A stretch of 9,680 nucleotides of DNA from Desulfobacteraceae bacterium (GTDB lineage Bacteria > Desulfobacterota > Desulfobacteria > Desulfobacterales > UBA11574), in NCBI GenBank assembly GCA_002868985.1, contig PKTV01000118.1:1-9680 (forward strand), written 5' to 3'. This document shows positions 1 to 5,117 of the stretch, in pieces. The stretch's first letter is position 1. Each line of letters begins with the position of its first letter. The notes below the pieces were generated by a model. The model worked only from the letters and a program-made list of their open reading frames with translations. It had not been told where the DNA came from and searched no databases. The translations under genes were made by a program, and so were the position numbers.

Positions 1-938
1 GCCCTTGCAGCTTCAAATCTTACGGCATGAGGCACGACCAGTTTGTGGGTGTAACCCTGTTTCTCTGAAAGCGGAGATCCGAATTGTATGCGTTCTTTGG
101 CATACGGGATGACAATTTCAATTGCCGCTTCGCCGGCGCCCAGTCCCATGGCGGCCACCATCAGCCGGGTATAACCAAAAACCTTACCTGCATGCTTCAT
201 CCCCATTCCCGGGACCCCCCCGACGAGATTATCAGCCGGAACAAAAACATCCGTGAAAGATAGTGGAGAGGTGTTCGAAGCCCGGATGCCGTGTTTTTCT
301 TCCCCCTTGCCCTGAACAAATCCGGGTGTTCCCTTTTCAACGACAAAAAATGCAGGTCCTTCCGGGGTTTTGGCTAAAAGGGTAATAAAGTCTGCATATC
401 CTCCAGTGGAGATAAATTGTTTTGTGCCGTTAATGACATATCCTGTGACTTCACCGGCATCGTTTTGTACCGGCTCGGCGTTGGTTTTCAAGGCCGCAAG
501 GTTGCTGCCGGCACCCGCTTCTGTGACGGCATAGGCCACCAGAGAATTCCCTTCGGCAATTTGGCCAAGCCACTTTAATTTCTGCTCTTCGGTACCGCCT
601 ACAATGATAGGTTCGGAACCCAGCTGGATGGCAAAAAAACCTGTGCCGATTCCAAGGCATATTTTACACATTTCAAGAATGACTTCGCAGCAGTCTCGGG
701 CACCACCGCCCATTCCGCCATAGGCTTCAGGAATAAAAAGGAGTTGCAACCCAATATCGGGACCCAGTATTTCGCGGATGGTCTCTTCGGGAAAAATGTC
801 GTGTTTATCGTATTCAAGGATTTTTTCACGGGTAAAAAGACGGTTTCTCATCTGTCTGATGGTATCGATAATCATCTGTCTCGATTCAGTATCCAGCCCT
901 TTGAGGACAGGTTTTTTTTCGCTTGTAGATTCAGTCAT
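1..938 (-). CDS. Acyl-CoA dehydrogenase, 3' end off the left edge
   Basis: FAD-dependent oxidation of an acyl-CoA thioester to the 2,3-enoyl-CoA; cytoplasmic, in fatty-acid, branched-chain or aromatic-acid breakdown. About 312 codons are visible, with no stop before the window edge. Seen: an N-terminal helical region with FIPEAYGGMGGG near residues 82-93; the flavin/substrate segment YAVTEAGAGSN (the family motif is usually YAVTEPxAGSD); then INGTKQFISTGG, and a central beta domain with KHGIRASNTSPLSF and NLVGGVPGMGMKHA. The C-terminal helical domain with the catalytic Glu lies outside, so activity and subfamily cannot be judged. ATG at 938 is preceded by AAGGATG about 4-10 nt upstream. It is transcribed divergently from the tRNA-Gln. 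The GSD to GSN change and the ~40-residue N-terminal lead suggest one of the larger acyl-CoA dehydrogenase subgroups; the substrate is unknown. Confidence 0.93.
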   Translation of the reverse strand, partial: MTESTSEKKPVLKGLDTESRQMIIDTIRQMRNRLFTREKILEYDKHDIFPEETIREILGPDIGLQLLFIPEAYGGMGGGARDCCEVILEMCKICLGIGTGFFAIQLGSEPIIVGGTEEQKLKWLGQIAEGNSLVAYAVTEAGAGSNLAALKTNAEPVQNDAGEVTGYVINGTKQFISTGGYADFITLLAKTPEGPAFFVVEKGTPGFVQGKGEEKHGIRASNTSPLSFTDVFVPADNLVGGVPGMGMKHAGKVFGYTRLMVAAMGLGAGEAAIEIVIPYAKERIQFGSPLSEKQGYTHKLVVPHAVRFEAAR

Positions 939-1210
939 ATAGTCATCCTTTTGTCTTGCTCGTTTGCAGACACAATGCGGCTATTGCATGTACTTAAAGC
1001 CGGTGTATTCATGATCCGGTAAGCGTAAAATTACCGTAATGGGGACGGTTGATTCGACACAAAATTGCCGTTTTCCGGTGAGCCCGTTTAATGAGGATTT
1101 GACTTAATTTTTTAAGGTTTTGAAACGACAATAAGTAATATATAAGCATAACAAACTGGAATTATTTTATATATCGTATATCTCAAATGACTACGCTTAT
1201 GGTTGCATTT

Positions 1211-1239
1211 CTAGTAATTTAAACAAAAATGATTGTCAA
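1211..1239 (-). promoter_or_regulatory. Candidate sigma-70 promoter toward the acyl-CoA dehydrogenase
   Basis: Read on the minus strand: TTGACA (1239-1234), a 17-bp spacer, then TACTAG (1216-1211). The -35 is perfect but the -10 matches only 3 of 6. It implies a leader of about 270 nt, so a closer promoter may exist. Confidence 0.3.
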
Positions 1240-1289
1240 GTGTTTTTCAACTGGTTTTTTCTATGAAAACGAATATGATCAGTTTTATC

Positions 1290-1322
1290 TTGACTCATAT
1301 CTTACTTTTTTGTAGTTAGAAT
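1290..1322 (+). promoter_or_regulatory. Candidate promoter of tRNA-Gln
   Basis: TTGACT at 1290-1295 and TAGAAT (5 of 6 to TATAAT) at 1317-1322, about 11 nt before the mature tRNA. The 21-bp spacing is longer than ideal; the -10 position fits a tRNA start better than any alternative seen. Confidence 0.35.
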
Positions 1323-1333
1323 GTTTTATCAAC

Positions 1334-1407
1334 TGAGGGATCGTCTAACGGCAGGACGACGGGTTCTGGCCCCGTTAATCCAGGTTCGAATCCTGGTCCC
1401 TCAGCCA
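1334..1407 (+). tRNA. tRNA-Gln(CTG)
   Basis: Complete cloverleaf. The acceptor TGAGGGA (1334-1340) pairs with TCCCTCA (1397-1403). The D stem is GTC/GAC. The anticodon stem ACGGG/CCCGT encloses loop TTCTGGC with anticodon CTG at 1366-1368. The T arm is CCAGG-TTCGAAT-CCTGG. Discriminator G at 1404, then an encoded CCA (1405-1407). A U1-A72 first pair and G73 are typical of glutamine tRNAs. It reads CAG codons. Confidence 0.97.
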
Positions 1408-1416
1408 CAAAGCAGC

Positions 1417-1451
1417 AAGGGGTTGTGAACATGATTCATAACCCCTTATTT
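1417..1451 (+). terminator. Hairpin downstream of tRNA-Gln
   Basis: Inverted repeat AAGGGGTTGTGA / TCATAACCCCTT (1417-1428 with 1436-1447, one G-T pair) followed by ATTTA. The stem is strong but the T-run is poor. The MITE-like element starting at 1453 sits exactly where the T-tract would continue. Confidence 0.6.
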
Positions 1452-1452
1452 A

Positions 1453-1593
1453 GTGTCCATCCATAAATGGTCTTTTTGCCCAATCTCTGCGTTATGCTCA
1501 AAAAATAATCCTCGGAATATCAACTATATGCCCCCGGTTATTTTTTTCGCATGCCTTGATCTTGAACAAAAATCCTCATTTATGGATGGACAC
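1453..1593. mobile_element. MITE-like palindromic element A (141 bp)
   Basis: The ends carry a perfect 19-bp inverted repeat when the flanking TA is included: TAGTGTCCATCCATAAATG at 1451-1469 and its complement at 1577-1595. The two halves also match more loosely toward the centre (shared blocks such as GGTTATTTTTT and GAACAAAAA against the reversed left half), so the RNA would fold as a long imperfect hairpin. TATTTA occurs on both sides (1447-1452 and 1594-1599), readable as a 6-bp target duplication; a simple TA duplication with slightly longer ends also fits. There is no coding capacity, so it would depend on a transposase elsewhere. Confidence 0.75.
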
Positions 1594-1622
1594 TATTTAA
1601 AATGAGGGTTTTATATCAGCGG

Positions 1623-1823
1623 AATGGATAATCTTTTTTTAAATCGGATGCTGTTTGAGTGGCTTAGGGATCATTAGAAAGAACAGGCACAAGTCGAAAC
1701 CGTATCTTTAAAGAAATTTTGAAGCAATGCAGCGAACCAATTGATGTCTCAAAGATTGCTTCCTGTTTTTTCTTTACGATCCCTTGCCGCGAGTTCATGC
1801 GGTTTAAAAAAAGATTATCCATG
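1623..1823. mobile_element. MITE-like palindromic element B (201 bp)
   Basis: A perfect 20-bp inverted repeat ATGGATAATCTTTTTTTAAA (1624-1643) pairs with 1803-1822. Homology between the arms continues imperfectly to about 1687 and 1762 (shared AGGGATC and AACAGG blocks). Immediately outside both ends is CAGCGG (1617-1622 and 1824-1829), a 6-bp direct repeat consistent with target duplication. No convincing ORF lies inside. Its sequence is unrelated to elements A and C. The T7 run in the right arm may help end transcription of the MEMO-family gene, whose stop is 35 bp away. Confidence 0.72.
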
Positions 1824-1857
1824 CAGCGGCCGTTTTGAAAAAAACCTGATCCCTGAG

Positions 1858-2709
1858 TTAAAACACAATCCCCACATAACCAACAAAGCTGTCTCCGGGA
1901 CTTTTGTCATGGCTGGTGGCGTAAGCAATGGTTTCAGCTTGTTTGGCGCCGAGTTCTTTGGCAGCGGCAATTGCGGTTGCGGCTGCACCGCCGCAGCAGG
2001 CGTTCTGGTTTGCCGTGGCTTCTTTAATGACCTTTTCAGGATCCATGGTTAGCATGGCATCAATCACTCGCCGGTCGTTTTCATTTCGGACCCAGTCCAC
2101 TGCTGAGGGTCCCCTGCCATGGGACATAAAACCGTAATTTGGGCCGTAATGGGTCAGATCCGTTGAGCCGATAACTTTGACCCGAAAACCAAGCCGCTTT
2201 GATATGGCGACTACTGTTTTTCCAATTTCAAGAGAATTTTTTGTTGGTGGCGCACCGATGGGAACTATTTTAGCGTCTTTGAAAAAGTATTTTATAAAAG
2301 GGAGTTGAAGTTCGATGGTGTTGTCCTGAGTATAGCGATCAGCTGTTTCAATCTGAAATGTAAATTTTTCGTTCAGTTCGTTGGCGAGAGCTGTTTCGAT
2401 TTCTAAATTGCCAAAAGGGGTTTCCCATGCCCCTTCAGTCATCATATAGGCCGGCGAGCCGCTGTGAAGATGCATGCCGAAAATCACAAAGACATCCGGA
2501 GATTTTTCTTTTGTAAGACAGTGAATGACGTTACAAGCAATGCTGCCTGAAAAATACCATCCGGCGTGTGGCACGATGCCTCCGGTTAAGGGCCTGTCCG
2601 AAATGGTTTCTGTAGGGTATTCTTTTAGAAAACCTTTAATTTCTTGTTCACACGCAGAAGCGTTTTCCGGATACCAGCTTCCTGAAAAGATAGATTTTCT
2701 CACCTTCAT
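1858..2709 (-). CDS. amrB: MEMO1-family / AmmeMemoRadiSam system protein B
   Basis: A 283-residue cytoplasmic protein of the MEMO family, structurally related to class III extradiol dioxygenases. In prokaryotes it often accompanies an AMMECR1 protein and a radical-SAM enzyme; its reaction is not established. Seen: VPHAGWYFSG with His48, GMHLHSG with His80/His82, DNTIELQLPF at 129-138, GSTDLTHYG at 181-189, NACCGG with Cys238/239, and a SFVGYVGIVF C-terminus. His48, His80 and Cys238/239 match the positions of the metal ligands described for human MEMO1 (His49, His81, Cys244). Length is normal for the family. ATG at 2709 is chosen because AGGAGG (2718-2723) lies 8 nt upstream; an in-frame GTG at 2718 overlaps that site and cannot be the start. 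No AMMECR1 or radical-SAM partner is in the window, so the gene looks solitary. It lies between MITE-like elements B and C. Confidence 0.92.
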   Translation of the reverse strand: MKVRKSIFSGSWYPENASACEQEIKGFLKEYPTETISDRPLTGGIVPHAGWYFSGSIACNVIHCLTKEKSPDVFVIFGMHLHSGSPAYMMTEGAWETPFGNLEIETALANELNEKFTFQIETADRYTQDNTIELQLPFIKYFFKDAKIVPIGAPPTKNSLEIGKTVVAISKRLGFRVKVIGSTDLTHYGPNYGFMSHGRGPSAVDWVRNENDRRVIDAMLTMDPEKVIKEATANQNACCGGAAATAIAAAKELGAKQAETIAYATSHDKSPGDSFVGYVGIVF

Positions 2710-2775
2710 GTCGAACACCTCCTTTCTATGCTTTTAATTTGCCATAGGTGGCATAATATGTCCAACATATTTTCA

Positions 2776-2924
2776 CCTAAACTGAGCGTTTCAAATAGTA
2801 ACAAGGCTATAAAATAGTAATAATTATAAATAAATATACATTACTAAAGTCGCTAATGGATCTCATTTAATGGGTGGATTTGTTTAAGCAAAAAATTGTC
2901 ACCATTTGAAACGCTCAGGTTAGG
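2776..2924. mobile_element. MITE-like palindromic element C (149 bp) with 5-bp target duplication
   Basis: Terminal inverted repeats of 27 bp, 24 of 27 matching (2776-2802 and 2898-2924), share the core TTTGAAACGCTCAG and begin CCTAA. TTTCA directly flanks both ends (2771-2775 and 2925-2929), a clean 5-bp duplication. The interior is about 95 bp, very AT-rich and non-coding. It separates the MEMO-family gene from the promoter of the thioesterase and ends 27 bp upstream of that -35 box. Confidence 0.82.
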
Positions 2925-2950
2925 TTTCATGATGCAAATCCTTATAAAAC

Positions 2951-2979
2951 TTGACAGCGGGGATGTTCGATCATTATTT
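2951..2979 (+). promoter_or_regulatory. Candidate promoter of the thioesterase/FmdB unit
   Basis: A perfect TTGACA at 2951-2956. The best -10 is CATTAT (2972-2977, 4 of 6, 15-bp spacer); TTATTT at 2974 gives 17 bp but a weaker match. It lies 33-61 nt before the ATG. Confidence 0.45.
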
Positions 2980-3011
2980 TTTAGAAAAAATATTCGATTA
3001 AGGAGTTGCTG

Positions 3012-3425
3012 ATGCACTCGGATAAGCTATTCTCCACAAACATTGACGTCCGGTTCAGTGATATTGACGCCCTTGGACATGTTAACAATGCAGTCTTTTT
3101 TACCTATTTTGAGGAGGGTCGAAAACATTTTTCCAAAAAAGTGTTTAGTGTTTCAGACATTTCGGATTTTAAATTCATCATGGCCCATATCCAATGCGAT
3201 TTCTTAAGACCGATACGGTTTAATGACCATGTCATTCTTCAGATGTGGGTTAAGGATATCGGAACCAAGAGTTTTTCTTTTGAATATCGTCTGGTCGATT
3301 TTTCCGATGAAACCAGGGTATATGCTACCGGGGAATCGATCCAGGTCTGCTATGATTACGAAAAAAACAGATCCATTGAGGTTCCGGCAAAGATGAAAGA
3401 AAGGTTGACTCGGTATTTGAAATAA
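3012..3425 (+). CDS. Acyl-CoA thioesterase, 4HBT-type hotdog fold
   Basis: A 137-residue single-domain hotdog protein that would hydrolyse an acyl-CoA to free acid and CoA; cytoplasmic. Seen: VRFSDIDALGHVNNAVFFTYFEEGR at 13-37 (given here as positions: Asp17 and Asp19, then G22-H23-V24-N25-N26, then Y32-F33-E34). This is the YbgC/4-hydroxybenzoyl-CoA thioesterase signature, in which Asp17 aligns with the catalytic Asp. Later segments CDFLRPIRFNDHV and FSFEYRLVDFSDETRVYATG form the expected beta strands. Length is typical. ATG at 3012 is preferred over a TTG at 3006 because TAAGGAG (2999-3005) lies 6 nt upstream of the ATG and abuts the TTG. A 39-nt gap to the FmdB-type gene suggests cotranscription. 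The acyl chain is unknown. Confidence 0.9.
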   Translation: MHSDKLFSTNIDVRFSDIDALGHVNNAVFFTYFEEGRKHFSKKVFSVSDISDFKFIMAHIQCDFLRPIRFNDHVILQMWVKDIGTKSFSFEYRLVDFSDETRVYATGESIQVCYDYEKNRSIEVPAKMKERLTRYLK

Positions 3426-3464
3426 TGAATAAAAAAAAGTCCAATTAACTTCGGGAGGTATTAA

Positions 3465-3659
3465 ATGCCCATATATGAATATCAATGTGAAAAGTGCTGC
3501 CATTGTTTTGAGAGACTTGTTATGGGCAGTGACGATGAAAAAACAAGCTGCCCTAAATGCGGTCATGGCCGGGTAAAGCGGCTTTTAAGCTCAACGTGCT
3601 TTATTGACAGCTCCGGCAGCAGTCGCTGCGGCAGCAGTTCACCGAAGGGTTTCTCATGA
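3465..3659 (+). CDS. FmdB-family zinc ribbon protein
   Basis: A 64-residue protein of the FmdB/CxxC-CxxC-SSSS group, annotated as putative regulators after the protein near formamidase genes; molecular role unknown. It starts with the family hallmark MPIYEYQCEKC, giving CxxC at Cys8/Cys11 (plus Cys12 and Cys14), then CPKC at Cys29/Cys32, enough for one zinc. The tail after residue 42 is rich in Ser and Gly (SSTCFIDSSGSSRCGSSS), also typical. GGGAGG (3453-3458) sits 6 nt before the ATG. Likely cotranscribed with the thioesterase; no functional link is evident beyond that. Confidence 0.9.
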   Translation: MPIYEYQCEKCCHCFERLVMGSDDEKTSCPKCGHGRVKRLLSSTCFIDSSGSSRCGSSSPKGFS

Positions 3660-3672
3660 GCCAGTTAGTCCT

Positions 3673-3693
3673 TATGCAGCGGTCCGCTGCATA
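3673..3693. repeat. Perfect 10+1+10 palindrome after the FmdB-type gene
   Basis: TATGCAGCGG-T-CCGCTGCATA, a perfect dyad with a one-base centre, 14 nt after the FmdB stop. No T-run follows, so it is not a standard intrinsic terminator. It could be a transcript-end hairpin or a protein-binding site. Confidence 0.6.
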
Positions 3694-3735
3694 CATCACA
3701 ATCAGACCTGTCATTCGTTGGGCCGGGCATTTTTC

Positions 3736-3764
3736 TTGACAGGCTCAAAAAGAGGTGTTAACAG
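3736..3764 (+). promoter_or_regulatory. Promoter of tRNA-Val
   Basis: TTGACA (3736-3741), a 17-bp spacer and TAACAG (3759-3764) with an extended -10 TGT directly before it. The start would fall near 3771, about 8 nt before the mature tRNA. Confidence 0.65.
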
Positions 3765-3778
3765 ATTTTCGAAAATAG

Positions 3779-3853
3779 AGGCACGTAGCTCAGGGGGAGA
3801 GCGCTACCTTGACACGGTAGAGGTCGTTGGTTCAAATCCAATCGTGCCTACCA
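3779..3853 (+). tRNA. tRNA-Val(GAC)
   Basis: Acceptor AGGCACG (3779-3785) pairs with CGTGCCT (3843-3849). Anticodon stem CTACC/GGTAG encloses loop TTGACAC with anticodon GAC at 3811-3813. The T loop is TTCAAAT. Discriminator A at 3850 and an encoded CCA at 3851-3853. The 3' end faces an integrase remnant, so this tRNA was probably an attachment site. Confidence 0.97.
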
Positions 3854-3861
3854 TGAATACC

Positions 3862-3899
3862 AAGGGTTTACAGCGATTAAAAGCTGTAAACCCTTTTTT
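3862..3899 (+). terminator. Intrinsic terminator of tRNA-Val
   Basis: A perfect 13-bp stem AAGGGTTTACAGC / GCTGTAAACCCTT (3862-3874, 3883-3895) with an 8-nt loop, running into T6 (3894-3899), 8 nt after the tRNA. Confidence 0.93.
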
Positions 3900-4028
3900 A
3901 ATAGTATTTTCCAGCCTAATTGCAATTTCATGATTTGTCGGTTTCATCAGGTGTGCCTATACATTTAAAGTTACGGTCGGACTTGAATGACCAAGCTGAC
4001 TTTGAATGTATTTAATGTTTTCACCTGG
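3900..4028 (-). pseudogene. Remnant of a tyrosine-recombinase integrase (C-terminus)
   Basis: Forty-three codons in one minus-strand frame read as the C-terminal end of a phage/island integrase: GENIKYIQSQLGHSS, then PTVTLNV, a TAG, then AHLMKPTNHE and RLENTI. In this family LGHSS carries the last conserved His and the following V-Y-A-H holds the catalytic Tyr. Here the Tyr codon is TAG (3959-3957), one base from TAT. Upstream of about 4028 the frame has stops and no clear homology, so the core (Arg box, N-terminus) is missing or unrecognisable. The frame runs into the tRNA-Val terminator at its 3' end, the usual place for an integrase beside its tRNA attachment site. Confidence 0.78.
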
Positions 4029-4275
4029 TTGTCATAAACGTCTATCACATAACGGTTAGGCTTTTTTCTATGCATGACATAAGTCTCTCACCTTCTCCTG
4101 TTGTTGTTTAGCCCAGGAAGCCGGATAGGACCTATACCTTTCGCTTCATCAAGCTATCCTGAAATGTATTTTCAATTTAAGTTTATTGCCCTGTTTGCCG
4201 ATAATATATCTAATAAAAGGTAACATATACCCTTTTACATCCCTTTATTTTTCCCATAGAAAGTCGGAGGATACT
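4029..4275. other. Unassigned DNA beyond the integrase remnant
   Basis: No supported gene. On the minus strand short open stretches alternate between frames with stops (for instance around 4068-4160), as expected if the rest of the integrase or its island has decayed. No second copy of the tRNA 3' end was found that would mark the other attachment site. Confidence 0.45.
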
Positions 4276-4347
4276 GTGTCAGACTGGGTTATTTTAGCAA
4301 CTGTCATTGCCTTGGCTGTAACGAGCTATCTAACCACTTTTTATTAG
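4276..4347 (+). CDS. Possible 23-residue membrane peptide
   Basis: A GTG start with CGGAGG (4265-4270) 5 nt upstream opens a frame reading MSDWVILATVIALAVTSYLTTFY. Nearly the whole peptide is one hydrophobic stretch suited to a single membrane helix. Only the ribosome site and composition support it; no family is recognised. It could be a real small membrane protein, or the start of a lost longer gene. Confidence 0.35.
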   Translation: MSDWVILATVIALAVTSYLTTFY

Positions 4348-4682
4348 AGTAATGTTTGTCTTCTTTCACCGACAATGTCTCCTTATGATGGCCTCTCAAA
4401 GACGTCACCACATTCACCGATGAGATACACCGGTGGTCTTTCCGGCCTATAGATCCCCTTTTTATGTAAAGACAAAAGCGCCTGAAGGCTTTCCCCGTTC
4501 CGCAGTAATAAACCGCCCACAACCCCACGGATGCAGGCACCATCAAGTGCTGTGTTTGATTGAGTTTTCATTTTACGGTGGTTTTGGATTCAACAAAGCT
4601 TTATATACAGAAATCATTATAACATGCTTATCGCAAATCTTTTTTGATTGATTTCGAGACAAAAGTTTATTAATGATAAATA

Positions 4683-4835
4683 ATGGCTCGAAAACCTTTA
4701 TCCACCAGAATTGAAAACGATCTCCAGAAAGAAGTAAAAAAACTCGCCATAGACTTGGAAAAACCTCTTAATGACCTTCTCGAAGAAGCCATCAGGGACC
4801 TTCTCAAAAAACACGAAAAGAAGGGTAAAAAATAA
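4683..4835 (+). CDS. Small ribbon-helix-helix protein
   Basis: A 50-residue protein with the CopG/MetJ-type fold pattern: a short basic beta strand (RKPLSTRIE, residues 3-11), then helix DLQKEVKKLAIDL and helix NDLLEEAIRDLLKKHEKK. Such proteins are DNA-binding dimers, found as free repressors and as antitoxins. Here no toxin follows; the next gene, 2 nt away, encodes a small four-cysteine protein. The ATG lacks a strong ribosome-binding site (AT-rich leader), the weakest point of the call. Basic tail GKK. It may repress its own transcript, but no operator was identified. Confidence 0.75.
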   Translation: MARKPLSTRIENDLQKEVKKLAIDLEKPLNDLLEEAIRDLLKKHEKKGKK

Positions 4836-4837
4836 TA

Positions 4838-4981
4838 ATGTCAAAACAATACCCGGAATGCCCTTTATATAATCACGCTAACTGTAGAGAAATTGATAAC
4901 CGGAAAATCTGTGCGATTGTCCGCGAAGATAAAAACTGTCTTAAGAAGTTGCATAAGTCGGCAAAGAAGGCCAAAGAATAA
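4838..4981 (+). CDS. Small four-cysteine protein of unknown function
   Basis: A 47-residue basic protein with evenly spaced cysteines at 8, 16, 25 and 34 (spacings of 7, 8 and 8 residues), set in YPECPLYNH, ANCREIDN, ICAIVRED and NCLKKLH. Four cysteines plus His13 suit one zinc or Fe-S site, or two disulfides; the highly basic C-terminal KKLHKSAKKAKE suggests nucleic-acid contact. It starts 2 nt after the ribbon-helix-helix stop, with AAGGG (4821-4825) 12 nt upstream, and is followed by a terminator, so the two form one transcript. I do not recognise a named family. Confidence 0.68.
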   Translation: MSKQYPECPLYNHANCREIDNRKICAIVREDKNCLKKLHKSAKKAKE

Positions 4982-5016
4982 CCTTTAATCGAGGTCACCA
5001 TGGACTGATTATCAAG

Positions 5017-5046
5017 ACCCCATTTCTATAAAGAGGTGGGGTTTTG
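5017..5046 (+). terminator. Intrinsic terminator of the RHH/Cys4 mini-operon
   Basis: An 11-bp stem ACCCCATTTCT / AGAGGTGGGGT (two G-T pairs) with an ATAA tetraloop at 5028-5031, followed by TTTG, 35 nt after the Cys4 stop. Confidence 0.85.
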
Positions 5047-5117
5047 TATTTGAAATTGTACCCATCAGATATCACAGCATCGACGATAGATCATATATTA
5101 ATAAAGAAGAGTAATTA

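Larger units (their letters stand above)
939..1333. other. AT-rich divergent intergenic region
   Basis: No credible gene. It separates the minus-strand acyl-CoA dehydrogenase from the plus-strand tRNA-Gln and carries candidate promoters for both, listed separately. A weak dyad ACCGT-N7-ACGGT near 1034-1050 and ATAAGC/GCTTAT arms near 1143 and 1195 are too short to interpret. Confidence 0.6.

Noticed and set aside
1741..2052. A 103-codon plus-strand ORF
   Set aside because: Mostly the antisense shadow of the MEMO-family gene, and its start lies within palindromic element B.
3604..3933. A 109-codon plus-strand open frame
   Set aside because: It runs out of frame through the FmdB-type gene and straight across tRNA-Val and its terminator; no ribosome site.
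3957..3959. TAG in the integrase remnant as a pyrrolysine codon
   Set aside because: The rest of the gene is missing and the position is the catalytic Tyr; simple mutation is the better explanation.
3949..3962. GTGCCTATAC, similar to the tRNA-Val 3' end, as a possible attachment-site repeat
   Set aside because: Too short and imperfect, and it is explained by the integrase remnant's own coding sequence.
4060..4100. Minus-strand string reading D-L-C-H, as a mutated D-L-R-H Arg box of the integrase
   Set aside because: Spacing to the downstream LGHSS part is wrong and stops intervene; similarity is too short to claim.
4383..4571. A 62-codon minus-strand ORF reading protein-like sequence, and an overlapping 80-codon frame at 4304-4546
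   Set aside because: No ribosome-binding site for either, no recognised motif, and they overlap each other and the possible small plus-strand peptide. Not strong enough to call, though the 62-codon frame may be a remnant.
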